NCBI GenBank assembly: GCA_017550645.1
Contig: JAFZOI010000025.1
Location: 1 to 64,000 of the forward strand
Source: Oscillospiraceae bacterium
GTDB taxonomy: Bacteria > Bacillota > Clostridia > Oscillospirales > Oscillospiraceae
Length of the DNA: 64,000 nucleotides
Direction: 5' to 3'
The position numbers were made by a program, and so were the translations under genes. The notes beneath the pieces were generated by a model, which was not told where the DNA came from, searched no databases, and saw nothing but the letters and a program-made list of their open reading frames with translations. Shown here piece by piece: positions 36,310-44,592 of this stretch (positions within the stretch are counted from its first letter, which is position 1; each line of letters starts with the position of its first letter).

Positions 36310-36622
36310 AAATGCTTTTTTAAAAAAACGGTTCCCTCGGATACTGTTCTCTTCAAGACCATACCTGAATAAAGGCGTTTATCCGAAGCGTCCGTCCGGA
36401 AGCGCCTCAAAATCTTTGGCGATTTTCAGCCCTGAGGGATTATAATCTAAAAGTGCCTGAAAAACAAGCTGTTTTTTTCTTCCAGGAGCAATTGCGGAGC
36501 CTCGCCGGTCTATCGTCGTATGAGGCTTCGCCGACATGCTGAAAACCGTCGGGGCTTTTTTCTTCCTCGCCGTGATTATTCATCTTCCGGAATACGGCCA
36601 TTTCACCGAGAGGCACTTGATT

Positions 36623-36651
36623 TTGAGCCCGTTTTTTTATAAATTTATTAT
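36623..36651 (+). promoter_or_regulatory. Probable promoter of mscS
   Basis: TTGAGC at 36623-36628, 17-bp spacer, TATTAT at 36646-36651, in a strongly AT-rich patch. Confidence 0.5.
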
Positions 36652-36718
36652 ATAAAGATCTCAAAGGCAGAGTGCCGGAAATCGTTTGAACTGACTGAAA
36701 AGTCGGAAAGGAGCTTCC

Positions 36719-37606
36719 ATGAAAGACAGAAAGAAATCGAGCATCATCAGATTCATAGTCTGCGCCGTGATACTCGCCATCCTCATCGCGGTGGGATTCG
36801 GCGCCAAGCTCATAAACCTTGACGGACTGAAGAACGTCAGCTTCAGCGTCGATAAGCTGATCAGGCTGCTCGTGATGATCGTCGGAGTTCTGTGCGCCGA
36901 GGCTCTCATCTCGTTCATCCTCGGTCTGCCCAAGCCGAAAAACCATCGAGCCCGCTCCGTCCTTTCGATAGTGTCGAGCATCCTCAAGTACGTCGCGGCG
37001 ATTGTGATACTCTGCTGGGGCCTTTCGATCCTCGGCGTGAACGTCTCGACCATCGTTGCGAGCGTCGGGATATTGGCTCTCATTCTCGGCTTTTCGGCCG
37101 AGAGTCTCATCTCCGACATGGTGACGGGCGCCTTCATGATATTTGAAAACCAGTACAACGTCGGCGACATCGTTGAGGTCGACGGCTACAGAGGCACCGT
37201 CACGTCCATCGGCCTGCGCACGACCTGTATCACCGATCCCGGCGGGAACGTGAAGATAGTCAACAATTCCGCCATGAAGAACATCCTCAACAGGTCTGAC
37301 AGACCCTCGAGGAGCATCAGCCTCATTTCTGTGCCCTACGGCACCGATTTCGAAGCGCTTGAAAGCGAGATACCCGCGCTCATGACCGAGATCAAAGACG
37401 CGCATCCCGACGTTTTCAAAACGGAGCCGGAATATCTCGGAGTCGAGCAGCTGGCCGACAGCGCCGTAGTGCTCAAGTTCGTCGCCGAGGTCGACGAGCA
37501 GAATATCTTTACTGGCAGCAGATTGCTCAATCACGACCTGCTTCTCGGCTTCAAGAAGCTCGGCGTCGAGTGCCCGTTCCCGCAGGTCGACGTCCACAAC
37601 GTCTGA
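36719..37606 (+). CDS. mscS: Small-conductance mechanosensitive channel (MscS family)
   Basis: 295 residues; ATG behind AAAGGAGC. Three TM segments (about 10-30, 42-64, 78-105), with pore helix TM3 ASVGILALILGFSAESLISD and the beta domain motif FENQYNVGDIVEVDGYRGTVTSIGLRTT. A C-terminal alpha/beta vestibule follows. It opens under membrane tension to release solutes during hypo-osmotic shock. Length and order are typical of the short MscS class. Confidence 0.94.
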   Translation: MKDRKKSSIIRFIVCAVILAILIAVGFGAKLINLDGLKNVSFSVDKLIRLLVMIVGVLCAEALISFILGLPKPKNHRARSVLSIVSSILKYVAAIVILCWGLSILGVNVSTIVASVGILALILGFSAESLISDMVTGAFMIFENQYNVGDIVEVDGYRGTVTSIGLRTTCITDPGGNVKIVNNSAMKNILNRSDRPSRSISLISVPYGTDFEALESEIPALMTEIKDAHPDVFKTEPEYLGVEQLADSAVVLKFVAEVDEQNIFTGSRLLNHDLLLGFKKLGVECPFPQVDVHNV

Positions 37607-37643
37607 TGACGTTCCGTCCGTTTAAGGAAAGGGGGGATGTCTG

Positions 37644-38750
37644 TTGAGAACCGGATCCTATGACAAGACCGAGCTTCCCGCCGTTGATCCCGACGCCCGT
37701 ATGCCCGCGGACGAGAAGATGCCCGTCGAGGAGACGCTCCCGGTTGAGGAGAAATACTCGTTTGACGAGTTCAACGAGAAAAGCGCGCCGCGGCGGGAGA
37801 GCGAGGAACGGCACGGGAGGCTTAAAAAGCTCTTCTTAAAGCCAGTCGCCGCGCTGATACTGGTCGGCGCCGTAGTCGTCGCGTCTCTGGGGATCGACCC
37901 GCTCGCCATGACGGCCGACGAGACCCCGCCGCCCGAGCAGACCGCGCCTGCCCCCGTCGAACCGGACGGCCCGGGAAAGGACGTTGAGCCGACCCCGCAG
38001 CCCGACGGATCCGACGAGCCGGAGCCCGAGCCGACCCCGTCGGCCGAGCCGGACGAGCCGGACGAACCCGATGAGACGCCGCCGCCCGAGGAAGAGGAGG
38101 ATGTTTTCCCGACGCTGTCCAACCTTGACCCTGATTTCGACGGAGATTACGCATGGAGCGAAGAGGGCTCGGAGGAGTACGTAAGGATATACTCCGGCGG
38201 CGAAAGCTATACGTATCTGCAAAAGGGTGCGGCATGGGCGTACTACGACGCGGAGGGAGAGGTCAAAAATCCCGCCTCCGGCGCATGGTACGACAAGTCC
38301 GCGAACGTCCTGCACCTGACCGGCTTCGACGCCGAGGTGCTCGACGTCAACCTCATGGGCAACGGCTTTACCATCGAGCTTAACGGAGACAACCACGTCG
38401 GCAGCATATCCATTTGGGGCGCCATGTACGCCGGCAGCGTCACGTTCACGGGCAGCGGCTCTCTGACCGTCGACGGCGGACTGTACCTCAACTGCGAGGC
38501 CAGCGAGAGCTGCATCATAGTCAAGAAGGGCGTCACGCTCGACATATCCGGCGACCCCGCCGTTGTCGTCGCCGACACGACGCTTGAAGGCGGCATTTAT
38601 ATGAGCAAATATCTCAGGCTGATCGGCGGAGAGATCGTGCAGCTCGGCGACGAAGACGATGAGTATGACGGGCAGAGGCTGTATCTCTATACAGTTATGA
38701 CAGAGGACGGCGAGCCCGCCGCGCACGTCCGCATCGAGCCCGCCGACTGA
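37644..38750 (+). CDS. Anchored extracellular protein with Pro-rich linker and beta-repeat domain
   Basis: 368 residues; TTG start behind GGAAAGGGGGG. Residues 1-60 are cytoplasmic and charged, residues 62-84 are a TM helix. Residues about 90-155 are a wall-spanning linker rich in Pro, Glu and Asp (PEPEPTPSAEPDEP). Residues 170-368 are beta-strand-rich with Gly-Asn turns (LHLTGFDAEVLDVNLMGNGF, TIELNGDNHVGSISIWG), like the carbohydrate-binding or right-handed beta-helix domains of surface proteins. No enzyme motif is visible. It follows mscS by 37 bases and may be co-transcribed. Function unknown. Confidence 0.65.
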   Translation: MRTGSYDKTELPAVDPDARMPADEKMPVEETLPVEEKYSFDEFNEKSAPRRESEERHGRLKKLFLKPVAALILVGAVVVASLGIDPLAMTADETPPPEQTAPAPVEPDGPGKDVEPTPQPDGSDEPEPEPTPSAEPDEPDEPDETPPPEEEEDVFPTLSNLDPDFDGDYAWSEEGSEEYVRIYSGGESYTYLQKGAAWAYYDAEGEVKNPASGAWYDKSANVLHLTGFDAEVLDVNLMGNGFTIELNGDNHVGSISIWGAMYAGSVTFTGSGSLTVDGGLYLNCEASESCIIVKKGVTLDISGDPAVVVADTTLEGGIYMSKYLRLIGGEIVQLGDEDDEYDGQRLYLYTVMTEDGEPAAHVRIEPAD

Positions 38751-38841
38751 GCGGAAGCTTGCCGGTTTCCGAAGGCTGGAGCCTTGCTGAGGTACGCCGC
38801 AGCTTGTGATTTGAACACGCCGGTTTTCCGGTAAATATCAA

Positions 38842-38877
38842 CGCCCCGACGCGGTCTCATCCGCGTCGGGGCGTTTT
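38842..38877. terminator. Bidirectional terminator between convergent genes
   Basis: A 13-bp GC stem (38842-38854 with 38861-38873), 6-nt loop and TTTT. It ends the mscS-surface protein transcript and, on the other strand, ireB. Confidence 0.88.
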
Positions 38878-38890
38878 GTCCGCCGCCGCC

Positions 38891-39106
38891 TTATTTGTCA
38901 AAGAACATGCGCAGCAGTTGCTCAACGTATTCGTCGTTTTCGTATTTTCTCATCAGATTTCTCGCGTTATTGTGCGTGGTTATGTACGAGGGATCGTTTG
39001 AGACCAGAAAACCGGTGAGCTGGGATATGGGGTTATAGCCTTTCTCATTCAGAGCGTCGTACACGCAGCGAAGCACTTCCTGAGGGGTCTTGACGTCGTC
39101 AGCCAT
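38891..39106 (-). CDS. ireB: IreB family regulatory phosphoprotein
   Basis: 71 residues from ATG 39106, behind AAGGAG; a longer reading frame upstream covers the promoter. It matches IreB/YrzL: VYDALNEKGYNPISQLTGFL, then NDPSYITTHNNARNLMRKYE and the acidic C-terminus. In Enterococcus IreB is phosphorylated on threonine by the PASTA kinase IreK and affects cephalosporin resistance. The usual neighbours (alaS, ruvX) are not here. Confidence 0.88.
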   Translation of the reverse strand: MADDVKTPQEVLRCVYDALNEKGYNPISQLTGFLVSNDPSYITTHNNARNLMRKYENDEYVEQLLRMFFDK

Positions 39107-39183
39107 TATGAAAACTCCTTTCAGTTTGCGGACCCGGCGCGGGTATCCCGGATACGGCGCATGCCGCATTCCGATTTTTTTGG

Positions 39184-39212
39184 ATTATACCACGTAGGAG
39201 CGCGCTGCGCAA
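39184..39212 (-). promoter_or_regulatory. Promoter of ireB
   Basis: Minus strand: TTGCGC (39212-39207), 17-bp spacer, TATAAT (39189-39184), about 78 bases upstream of the start codon. Confidence 0.7.
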
Positions 39213-39448
39213 CAGCAGGAAGAGCGAAGTATTTTGACGGAAGAAACGAAATCAGCGCCGGAAATGTCCGCGGGAAGATAATGATATCCAAAAAAATAAA
39301 AAGAGGCCTGTATGTCGCCGACGCCGACAAGAGCGTATATATTGGCACAAAAGTACAGATAAATGCAACATATGGATGTATTTGAATAAAAACAGCGAAA
39401 AAAGTGCCGTGAAATGGACTTTTTTAAACGGAAATGAAGAAAAAGTTG

Positions 39449-39477
39449 TTGTATTATGTCAAGGTATATAGTATAAT
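39449..39477 (+). promoter_or_regulatory. Main promoter of the polysaccharide locus
   Basis: TTGTAT at 39449-39454, 17-bp spacer, TATAAT at 39472-39477; start near 39484, giving a ~140-nt leader with two hairpins. Confidence 0.78.
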
Positions 39478-39624
39478 GCCTTAATAGATTAAATATTAAA
39501 AACGAAAGTCTACCCTGATGGATAAAACTTCCGTTTTCCTTGGCAGAATAAGGTCAAGATCCGATGTTTCCTCTGCTGATTTTATACTATATCGATCGCC
39601 GCGTTATCGCGGCATGGAGTAGAC

Positions 39625-40497
39625 ATGAAAACGAAAAACACGGTTATGGAAGAGATCGATCTGCTGGAGCTTGCGAAAGCGCTTGTGCGCCGCTGGTGGG
39701 CGCTGGTGCTTGCCGTCGTCATATTCGGCATGGCGGCCTTCGGCTACACATATTTCCTGATAGACCCGCTGTATAAGTCCAGCGCGCTGCTGTACGTCAA
39801 CAACTCGGATATTTCTCTCGGCAGCACAAGCTTTTCCATTTCCAGCGCGGACCTGACGGCCGCTCAGAAGCTGGTCAACACATATATCGTCATCCTCAAG
39901 TCGCGCACCGCGCTCAACGAGGTCAAGTCGCGCGCCAATCTGGACTATTCCTATGAGGAACTGAAGGGAATGATCTCCGCTGCGCCGGTGAACTCCACCG
40001 AGGTCTTCGAAGTGGTCGTCACCAGCAAGGACCCCGCGGAAGCGGAGAGGATAGCCAACACCATCGCCAGCATCCTGCCGGATAAGATATCCGACATCGT
40101 GTCCGGAAGCGACGTGCGCATCGTCGACTACGCCGTTATTGCTTCCCACCGCTCTTCTCCCAGCTATACGCGCAATACCGCCATCGGAATGATAATAGGC
40201 CTGATAATAAGCGCGATAGTGATCATCATCGCTTATCTGATGGACGACAACATCCGCTCCGAGGATTATCTGACCCAGACATATCCGGATATCCCGCTTC
40301 TCGCTGTCATCCCCGACATGGTCGGCAGCAAGCACTCCGGAGGCTATTACGGCTACAGATACGGCGGCTACGGATACGGCGACTACGAATATCAAAGGCC
40401 GTCCAAGAAGCCGAAAGAAGAGACCGCGAAGAAGGAAGAAATATCGGCTCAGGTCGACAAATCGCTGCCGAAGCAGAGTCAGAATAAGAGGGCGTAA
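39625..40497 (+). CDS. Wzz/CpsC-type chain-length determinant (BY-kinase modulator) with Tyr-rich tail
   Basis: 290 residues; ATG behind GGAG. Two TM segments (about 27-48 and 188-212) flank an extracytoplasmic Wzz domain (IDPLYKSSALLYVNNSD, VVTSKDPAEAERIANTIASI). The second TM precedes DDNIRSEDYL, typical for CapA/CpsC activators of the tyrosine kinase. The cytoplasmic tail (about 230-256) contains a Tyr/Gly cluster with about ten Tyr (GGYYGYRYGGYGYGDYEY). Tyr clusters usually sit on the kinase partner, which also has one here, so this tail may be a phosphorylation target. First gene of the polysaccharide operon. Confidence 0.9.
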   Translation: MKTKNTVMEEIDLLELAKALVRRWWALVLAVVIFGMAAFGYTYFLIDPLYKSSALLYVNNSDISLGSTSFSISSADLTAAQKLVNTYIVILKSRTALNEVKSRANLDYSYEELKGMISAAPVNSTEVFEVVVTSKDPAEAERIANTIASILPDKISDIVSGSDVRIVDYAVIASHRSSPSYTRNTAIGMIIGLIISAIVIIIAYLMDDNIRSEDYLTQTYPDIPLLAVIPDMVGSKHSGGYYGYRYGGYGYGDYEYQRPSKKPKEETAKKEEISAQVDKSLPKQSQNKRA

Positions 40498-40500
40498 GAA

Positions 40501-41271
40501 ATGGAGTATAAAGCATTCAAACGCAAAAACAAAAATAATGCTGTGACAGACTCCAATTTCGAGCGGAAGCATATGATCGCCTCCAATATGAATTTCGCGG
40601 CGTCGGAGGCATATAAGCTTTTAAGAACGAACATCCTGTTTTCGTTCTCCGGCAAGGAGGGCTGCCGCGTCATCGGCATGACCAGCTCCTTCAGAGGCGA
40701 AGGAAAGAGCCTGACCAGCATCAATCTGGCATATACTCTTGCCGTTTCCGGCAAAAGCGTGCTCTTGATAGAGGGCGATATGCGCCTTCCGACCATGGCC
40801 AAGCGCCTCGGGATCTCCGCGAGCCCGGGTCTTTCCAATATCCTCGTGGGCGTCAGCGCAGATTCCATCCCGTCCTTCGGCGTGAGCTCCGAAGAGGGAG
40901 TAAATGCTTCCGTCGACGTTCTGGTGTCGGGCGACGTGCCTCCGAATCCTTCGGAGCTTCTCGGATCCGAGCACATGCAGGCGCTTATAAAAACACTTCG
41001 CAAGCACTATGAGTATATCATTCTCGACCTGCCTCCCGTGACCGCCGTAACGGACGCGCTGGTGGCCTGCAAGCTGGTAGACGGCATGGTCGTGGTCGTG
41101 AGGAACAATCACGCCGTACGCCGCGCTCTGACGGAAACCATCCGTCAGCTCAGGCTGGTCGACGCGCATATCCTCGGCTTCGTATTCAACGGCGCTTCGG
41201 GCTCCGGCAGCGGCTATTACAGAGGCAAGAAGTACTATCGCAGCAGTGACTATGAATACAAGAAGCAATGA
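40501..41271 (+). CDS. CpsD/CapB-family tyrosine-protein kinase (BY-kinase)
   Basis: 256 residues, three bases after the modulator stop. Walker A in SSFRGEGKSLTSIN (residue about 60), Walker A' VLLIEGDMRLP and Walker B YIILDLPPV. The C-terminal Tyr cluster (GYYRGKKYYRSSDYEYKKQ) is the autophosphorylation tail. The kinase needs the modulator and is dephosphorylated by the phosphatase encoded next. The order modulator-kinase-phosphatase is that of CpsCDB. Confidence 0.94.
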   Translation: MEYKAFKRKNKNNAVTDSNFERKHMIASNMNFAASEAYKLLRTNILFSFSGKEGCRVIGMTSSFRGEGKSLTSINLAYTLAVSGKSVLLIEGDMRLPTMAKRLGISASPGLSNILVGVSADSIPSFGVSSEEGVNASVDVLVSGDVPPNPSELLGSEHMQALIKTLRKHYEYIILDLPPVTAVTDALVACKLVDGMVVVVRNNHAVRRALTETIRQLRLVDAHILGFVFNGASGSGSGYYRGKKYYRSSDYEYKKQ

Positions 41272-41975
41272 TCGACTTTCATTCCCATGTGCTTCCCGGC
41301 ATTGACGACGGCAGCGACAGCGTTTCCACATCTCTGACGATGCTTGAGATGTGGCGCGAGCAGGGAATACCCCGGGTCTGCGCGACGCCTCATTTCGTTG
41401 CCGAGCGCACCACTCCCGCCCGATTCCTTCAGAAACGCGACGAGGCGTTCAATGAACTGCGGGCGGCGGCAGGGGACGGAGGCCCAGAGCTCCTCTTGGG
41501 AGCTGAGGTCCGCTTCTTCGACGGGATAAGCGCCGCAGATGAGCTCCCGATGCTCTGCCTTGAAGGAACACAGCTTCTTCTAATTGAAATGCCGTTTACC
41601 CGTTGGACGGAGCGGATGCTCGGAGAGATCACCGAGATATGCAGGCGCGGGTTGATCCCCGTCGCCGCGCATCTGGAGCGGTACTTATCCTTTAACCCGA
41701 AAAAGATCATCCGCCGTTTCATGGATATGGATATCCTGATCCAGTGCAACGCCGAGTTCTTTCTGGAACGGCGAACGGAGCGCAAGGCTCTGGCCCTGAT
41801 GCGGGAGGGGCGGATCCACTTTCTGGGCTCCGACGCACACAATCTCACTTCCCGCGCCCCGAATCTCGGCCCTGCGCTGGCGCTAATCGAAAAAAAGCTG
41901 GGCCGCGAAGCCGTTGAGCGGCTGCTTCGGGTGGAAGAAAAGGCCGGCTTCGGAAGGGAGAGCGTGCCGCAATGA
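41268..41975 (+). CDS. CpsB/CapC-type manganese-dependent tyrosine-protein phosphatase (PHP)
   Basis: 235 residues; ATG overlaps the kinase stop (ATGA). PHP metal motifs: MIDFHSHVLPGIDDGSDS at the start, CATPHFVAE, PVAAHLERY and FLGSDAHNLTSRAPN. It removes phosphate from the BY-kinase tail. The next gene overlaps it by four bases. Confidence 0.94.
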   Translation: MIDFHSHVLPGIDDGSDSVSTSLTMLEMWREQGIPRVCATPHFVAERTTPARFLQKRDEAFNELRAAAGDGGPELLLGAEVRFFDGISAADELPMLCLEGTQLLLIEMPFTRWTERMLGEITEICRRGLIPVAAHLERYLSFNPKKIIRRFMDMDILIQCNAEFFLERRTERKALALMREGRIHFLGSDAHNLTSRAPNLGPALALIEKKLGREAVERLLRVEEKAGFGRESVPQ

Positions 41976-42805
41976 AAAGACGAACCATTTATGCCATATG
42001 CGGCGCGGTCTTTCTGGCGATAGCGATCTTCTGCGGAGTAATGGCGATCCGGGGCCTGCGAGCTCCGAAGCCCACTCAAGCCGAACTGCTCGCGCCGACT
42101 TCGACGCCCGAGCCGACTCCCGATGCGACGCCTGCGCCCACTCCGACGCCGACACAAACGGCGGAACCGACTCCGACTCCGACGCCGGAGCCCACTCCCG
42201 AGCCGACTCCCACGCCGATCCCGTATGTAAGCCCTATAGATTTCCAGAGCCTTATGGAAGTCAATCCGGACATATACGGATGGCTGCAGATCGACGGGAC
42301 GAATGTGAATTTTCCGGTAGTGCAGAGCGCGACTGACGATTCCTTCTATCTCGATCACGACAGCGACGGAAAGTACTCCGAAAACGGAGCTGTCTTTTCC
42401 GAGCACAGATACAATCACAGAGATTTCAACGATCCGGTTACGATCCTGTACGGGCATCACAAGTGGTCCGGCGCGATATTCGGCAATCTGCAGCAGTACT
42501 ATACCGACAGCAAGTTCTTTGCCGAGGACAACAAGCTGAAAATCTATACCCCCACGGGGCTGCTTGAATACGGCGTATTCGCCGCCGTTCCCTACGGCAG
42601 AGACCATATCCTGTATTATAATGATTTTTCCGATGACGAGGTCTTTGAGACCTTCTTCAGCGGTATCCTCAATACGCGGGACCTCAGCGCCCGTTTCAAT
42701 GAGGAATACGCGCCGAAGGCGGGGGACAAGGTACTGATCCTGTCCACCTGCTTTGCGGGCAACAATACCCGTCGCTTCCTGGTCATGGGCACCTTGCTCG
42801 ACTGA
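41972..42805 (+). CDS. srtB: Class B sortase (SrtB-like) with Pro/Thr-rich stalk
   Basis: 277 residues; ATG overlaps the phosphatase stop. N-terminal anchor (about 7-27), then a stalk of TPEPTP-type repeats (about 43-86). The sortase domain (90-277) has the catalytic His (H162 or H163 in LYGHHKWSGAIFGNL), Cys 260 in LSTCFAGN and Arg 267/268 in NTRRFLVMG. NPDIYGWLQIDGTNVNFPVVQ and DHDSDGKYSENGAVF are typical of class B. It probably anchors the protein encoded next (SPFTG signal). A sortase inside a capsule control operon is unusual. Confidence 0.92.
   Translation: MKRRTIYAICGAVFLAIAIFCGVMAIRGLRAPKPTQAELLAPTSTPEPTPDATPAPTPTPTQTAEPTPTPTPEPTPEPTPTPIPYVSPIDFQSLMEVNPDIYGWLQIDGTNVNFPVVQSATDDSFYLDHDSDGKYSENGAVFSEHRYNHRDFNDPVTILYGHHKWSGAIFGNLQQYYTDSKFFAEDNKLKIYTPTGLLEYGVFAAVPYGRDHILYYNDFSDDEVFETFFSGILNTRDLSARFNEEYAPKAGDKVLILSTCFAGNNTRRFLVMGTLLD
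42103..42219 (+). repeat. Low-complexity Pro/Thr repeat in srtB
   Basis: Degenerate repeats of CCGACTCC-type units encoding TPEPTP/TPTP runs; forms the stalk between membrane anchor and catalytic domain. Confidence 0.75.
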
Positions 42806-42850
42806 CCAAATCACATAGAAGCGAAATAAGAGAGGAAGGAGGTGATTCCG

Positions 42851-43474
42851 ATGAAAAAACTACTCTCCATCGCGGTTGTGCTCATCCTGATCCTGTCGTT
42901 CACGGTTCCCGCCCTCGCGGCTACGGTGAATTATCCCAGTGTCTCCAATGGTGATATTGAGGTAACGGCGGAAGGCGATGTACGCGTCGTCGTCGAATAC
43001 GCCGGTTCCAGTTCTATAGACGAGAACAGCATGCTGGCTGCTGCAAAGGGCACCGGTAAGGTGGAAGGCGACGATTTCAACGTCGATATGTTTGAAATCC
43101 ATGCGGTTGACGCTGCCGGCAATAAGGTCGCGCAGAACGACCCCATCACGTTCTCTTTTAATTATGAGAACGCGGATCTGCTTGTCGCTATCCTGATCCA
43201 GAACGCCGACGGAAGCTGGTCTGAGGTCAGCTTCAGCGTTTCCGGCTCGACGGTCACGATCAACGCTCCCCACCTGACGCCGTTCGCTCTGATAGTCAGA
43301 CCGAGGAGCACTACTCCCACCGAGCCCGGCGAAACTCCCAGTGAAGGTGAAGGAGGCTCCCATTATTCTCCGTTTACCGGCGATTATACTGTGATTTGGG
43401 CTGCTGTGGCAGTCGCGATGGTCCTTTGCGCCGGCGCTTTCTTGATGAGTGCCCGCAAGAGAACTGCGGAGTAA
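42851..43474 (+). CDS. Secreted surface protein with SPFTG sorting signal (probable SrtB substrate)
   Basis: 207 residues; ATG 42851 is eight bases after AAGGAGG. Sec signal peptide (residues 1-23, cut after ALA). A beta-rich domain (about 25-152) is followed by a Pro/Thr/Glu linker and a C-terminal sorting signal: SPFTGD at 173-178, a hydrophobic helix and the basic tail ARKRTAE. Class B sortases of Clostridia are known to use (S/P)PxTG rather than LPxTG, so this is the best candidate substrate of the sortase encoded just upstream. A terminator-like hairpin follows. No domain name can be given. Confidence 0.8.
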   Translation: MKKLLSIAVVLILILSFTVPALAATVNYPSVSNGDIEVTAEGDVRVVVEYAGSSSIDENSMLAAAKGTGKVEGDDFNVDMFEIHAVDAAGNKVAQNDPITFSFNYENADLLVAILIQNADGSWSEVSFSVSGSTVTINAPHLTPFALIVRPRSTTPTEPGETPSEGEGGSHYSPFTGDYTVIWAAVAVAMVLCAGAFLMSARKRTAE

Positions 43475-43491
43475 TTCTTCGCAAGGGGGAT

Positions 43492-43522
43492 GGGTATCCG
43501 GCGCTCCGTCGGATACCCGTTT
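43492..43522 (+). terminator. Terminator-like hairpin after the surface protein gene
   Basis: A 9-bp stem (43492-43500 with 43510-43518), 9-nt loop, only three T. It may give partial termination, so that the surface protein is made in excess over the LCP gene. Confidence 0.5.
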
Positions 43523-43548
43523 CCGCTTGAAAGGGATTGGTTGGAAAA

Positions 43549-44592
43549 ATGAGCCGTCGAAAAAAGAAACTCCTCCTGATCATCGGAATCGTAGTGATAA
43601 TCGCCCTGGCCGTTGTCGCTTTCGTGCTGGCGTCGCGTTATGAGCGCTCGCGCGATATCGCCCCGGAGGGCGCAGGGTCCGCTCCGAACAGAGTGAATCT
43701 GTCGGGCGAGCCTATGTCGCCGGACGGAGAAGATCAGCATGCCGCGTCGATCTTCTATAACGGTCAGGAATACATATATAACGAAAACCTGTCCGCGCTT
43801 CTTATCCTCGGAATAGACGACGCCGCGCTCGTGGAGACGGATTCGTCAAGAAATAAGAGCCAGGCGGATATGATCCTTCTGGCGGTCTTTGATCCGGACC
43901 GGGAACGCTGCACTCTACTGCAGATAAACAGAGATACAATGAGCGAAGTTCCTGTGCTGGACAGCTTCGGTAAGTTCGTGCGCTATAAGGTCGAGCAGCT
44001 TGCTCTGGCGCACACCTATGGAAACGGCTTGGAAAAAAGCTGCGAAAACACCGTGGATGCGATATCCCGCTTCCTGTACGGTGTTCAGATCGAAAACTAT
44101 TTCGCGTTCACCATGGACGCGATCCCTATATTGAACGACCTCTTCGGAGGCGTCACGGTCACGATAGAGGACGATTTCTCCAACGTAGATCCCACTCTGG
44201 TCAAGGGGACCACTGTAACGCTCACGTCGGAAAACGTTGAAAACTATGTTCGAGCTCGTATGAACATGACGGAGGATCCGACGAACATAAACCGCATGAA
44301 GCGCCAACGCGCTTACCTCACGGGCTTGGGGGAGGCCATGAAGAAAGCCTTTGCCGAGGATCCTTCCTACGTGTTCGATAACTATTCCGCGCTATCCGGA
44401 TCTCTCGTCACCGACTGCTCGGTCAACCAGATGTCAGATTATGCGGATCGTTTTTCTGGCTATACGATCTCAGCTATCGTCACGCCCGAGGGCGAGTCGG
44501 TTCCGGGCGAGAAGTTTATGGAATTCTATGTCGATGAGGAAGCTCTCCAGCAACTCGTGATCGATACATTTTATGTTCCGGTAGATGGTTGA
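43549..44592 (+). CDS. LytR-CpsA-Psr (LCP) family glycan transferase
   Basis: 347 residues from ATG 43549; the Shine-Dalgarno site is weak, and a TTG four codons upstream is possible. One TM segment (about 8-29), then the LCP domain: LLILGIDDA, SQADMILLAVFDPDRERCTLLQINRDTMSEV, ENYFAFTMDAIPILNDLFGGVTV and the Arg-rich VENYVRARMNMTEDPTNINRMKRQ. LCP proteins attach wall polymers such as capsule or teichoic acid to peptidoglycan from the lipid carrier, which fits the locus. Confidence 0.92.
   Translation: MSRRKKKLLLIIGIVVIIALAVVAFVLASRYERSRDIAPEGAGSAPNRVNLSGEPMSPDGEDQHAASIFYNGQEYIYNENLSALLILGIDDAALVETDSSRNKSQADMILLAVFDPDRERCTLLQINRDTMSEVPVLDSFGKFVRYKVEQLALAHTYGNGLEKSCENTVDAISRFLYGVQIENYFAFTMDAIPILNDLFGGVTVTIEDDFSNVDPTLVKGTTVTLTSENVENYVRARMNMTEDPTNINRMKRQRAYLTGLGEAMKKAFAEDPSYVFDNYSALSGSLVTDCSVNQMSDYADRFSGYTISAIVTPEGESVPGEKFMEFYVDEEALQQLVIDTFYVPVDG

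Larger units (their letters stand above)
36273..36718. other. Intergenic region with operator-like dyad, hairpins and promoters
   Basis: 446 bases without a credible gene. From left: the SDR leader with the TGCAC-N4-GTGCA dyad, a free-standing TATAAT at 36441-36446 with a poor -35, a hairpin with arms AGCCTC (36498-36503) and GAGGCT (36522-36527), then CCGAC (36531-36535) pairing GTCGG (36548-36552) followed by T6 (36556-36561). Further right is the mscS promoter. The stretch 36450-36561 could be a short structured RNA, but support is weak. Confidence 0.5.
39107..39624. other. Intergenic region: ireB promoter and polysaccharide-locus promoter with structured leader
   Basis: 518 bases between divergent genes, with no credible gene. 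It holds the ireB promoter (minus strand, 39184-39212), an AT-rich stretch, the polysaccharide promoter at 39449-39477 and its leader of about 140 nt. The leader has an 11-bp stem with one mismatch (39501-39511 with 39527-39537) and a 6-bp GC stem (39598-39603 with 39608-39613) three bases before the Shine-Dalgarno GGAG. Confidence 0.7.

Noticed and set aside
42103..42219. Repeats that might suggest a CRISPR array
   Set aside because: Units are short, in frame and encode a Pro/Thr stalk; there are no unique spacers.
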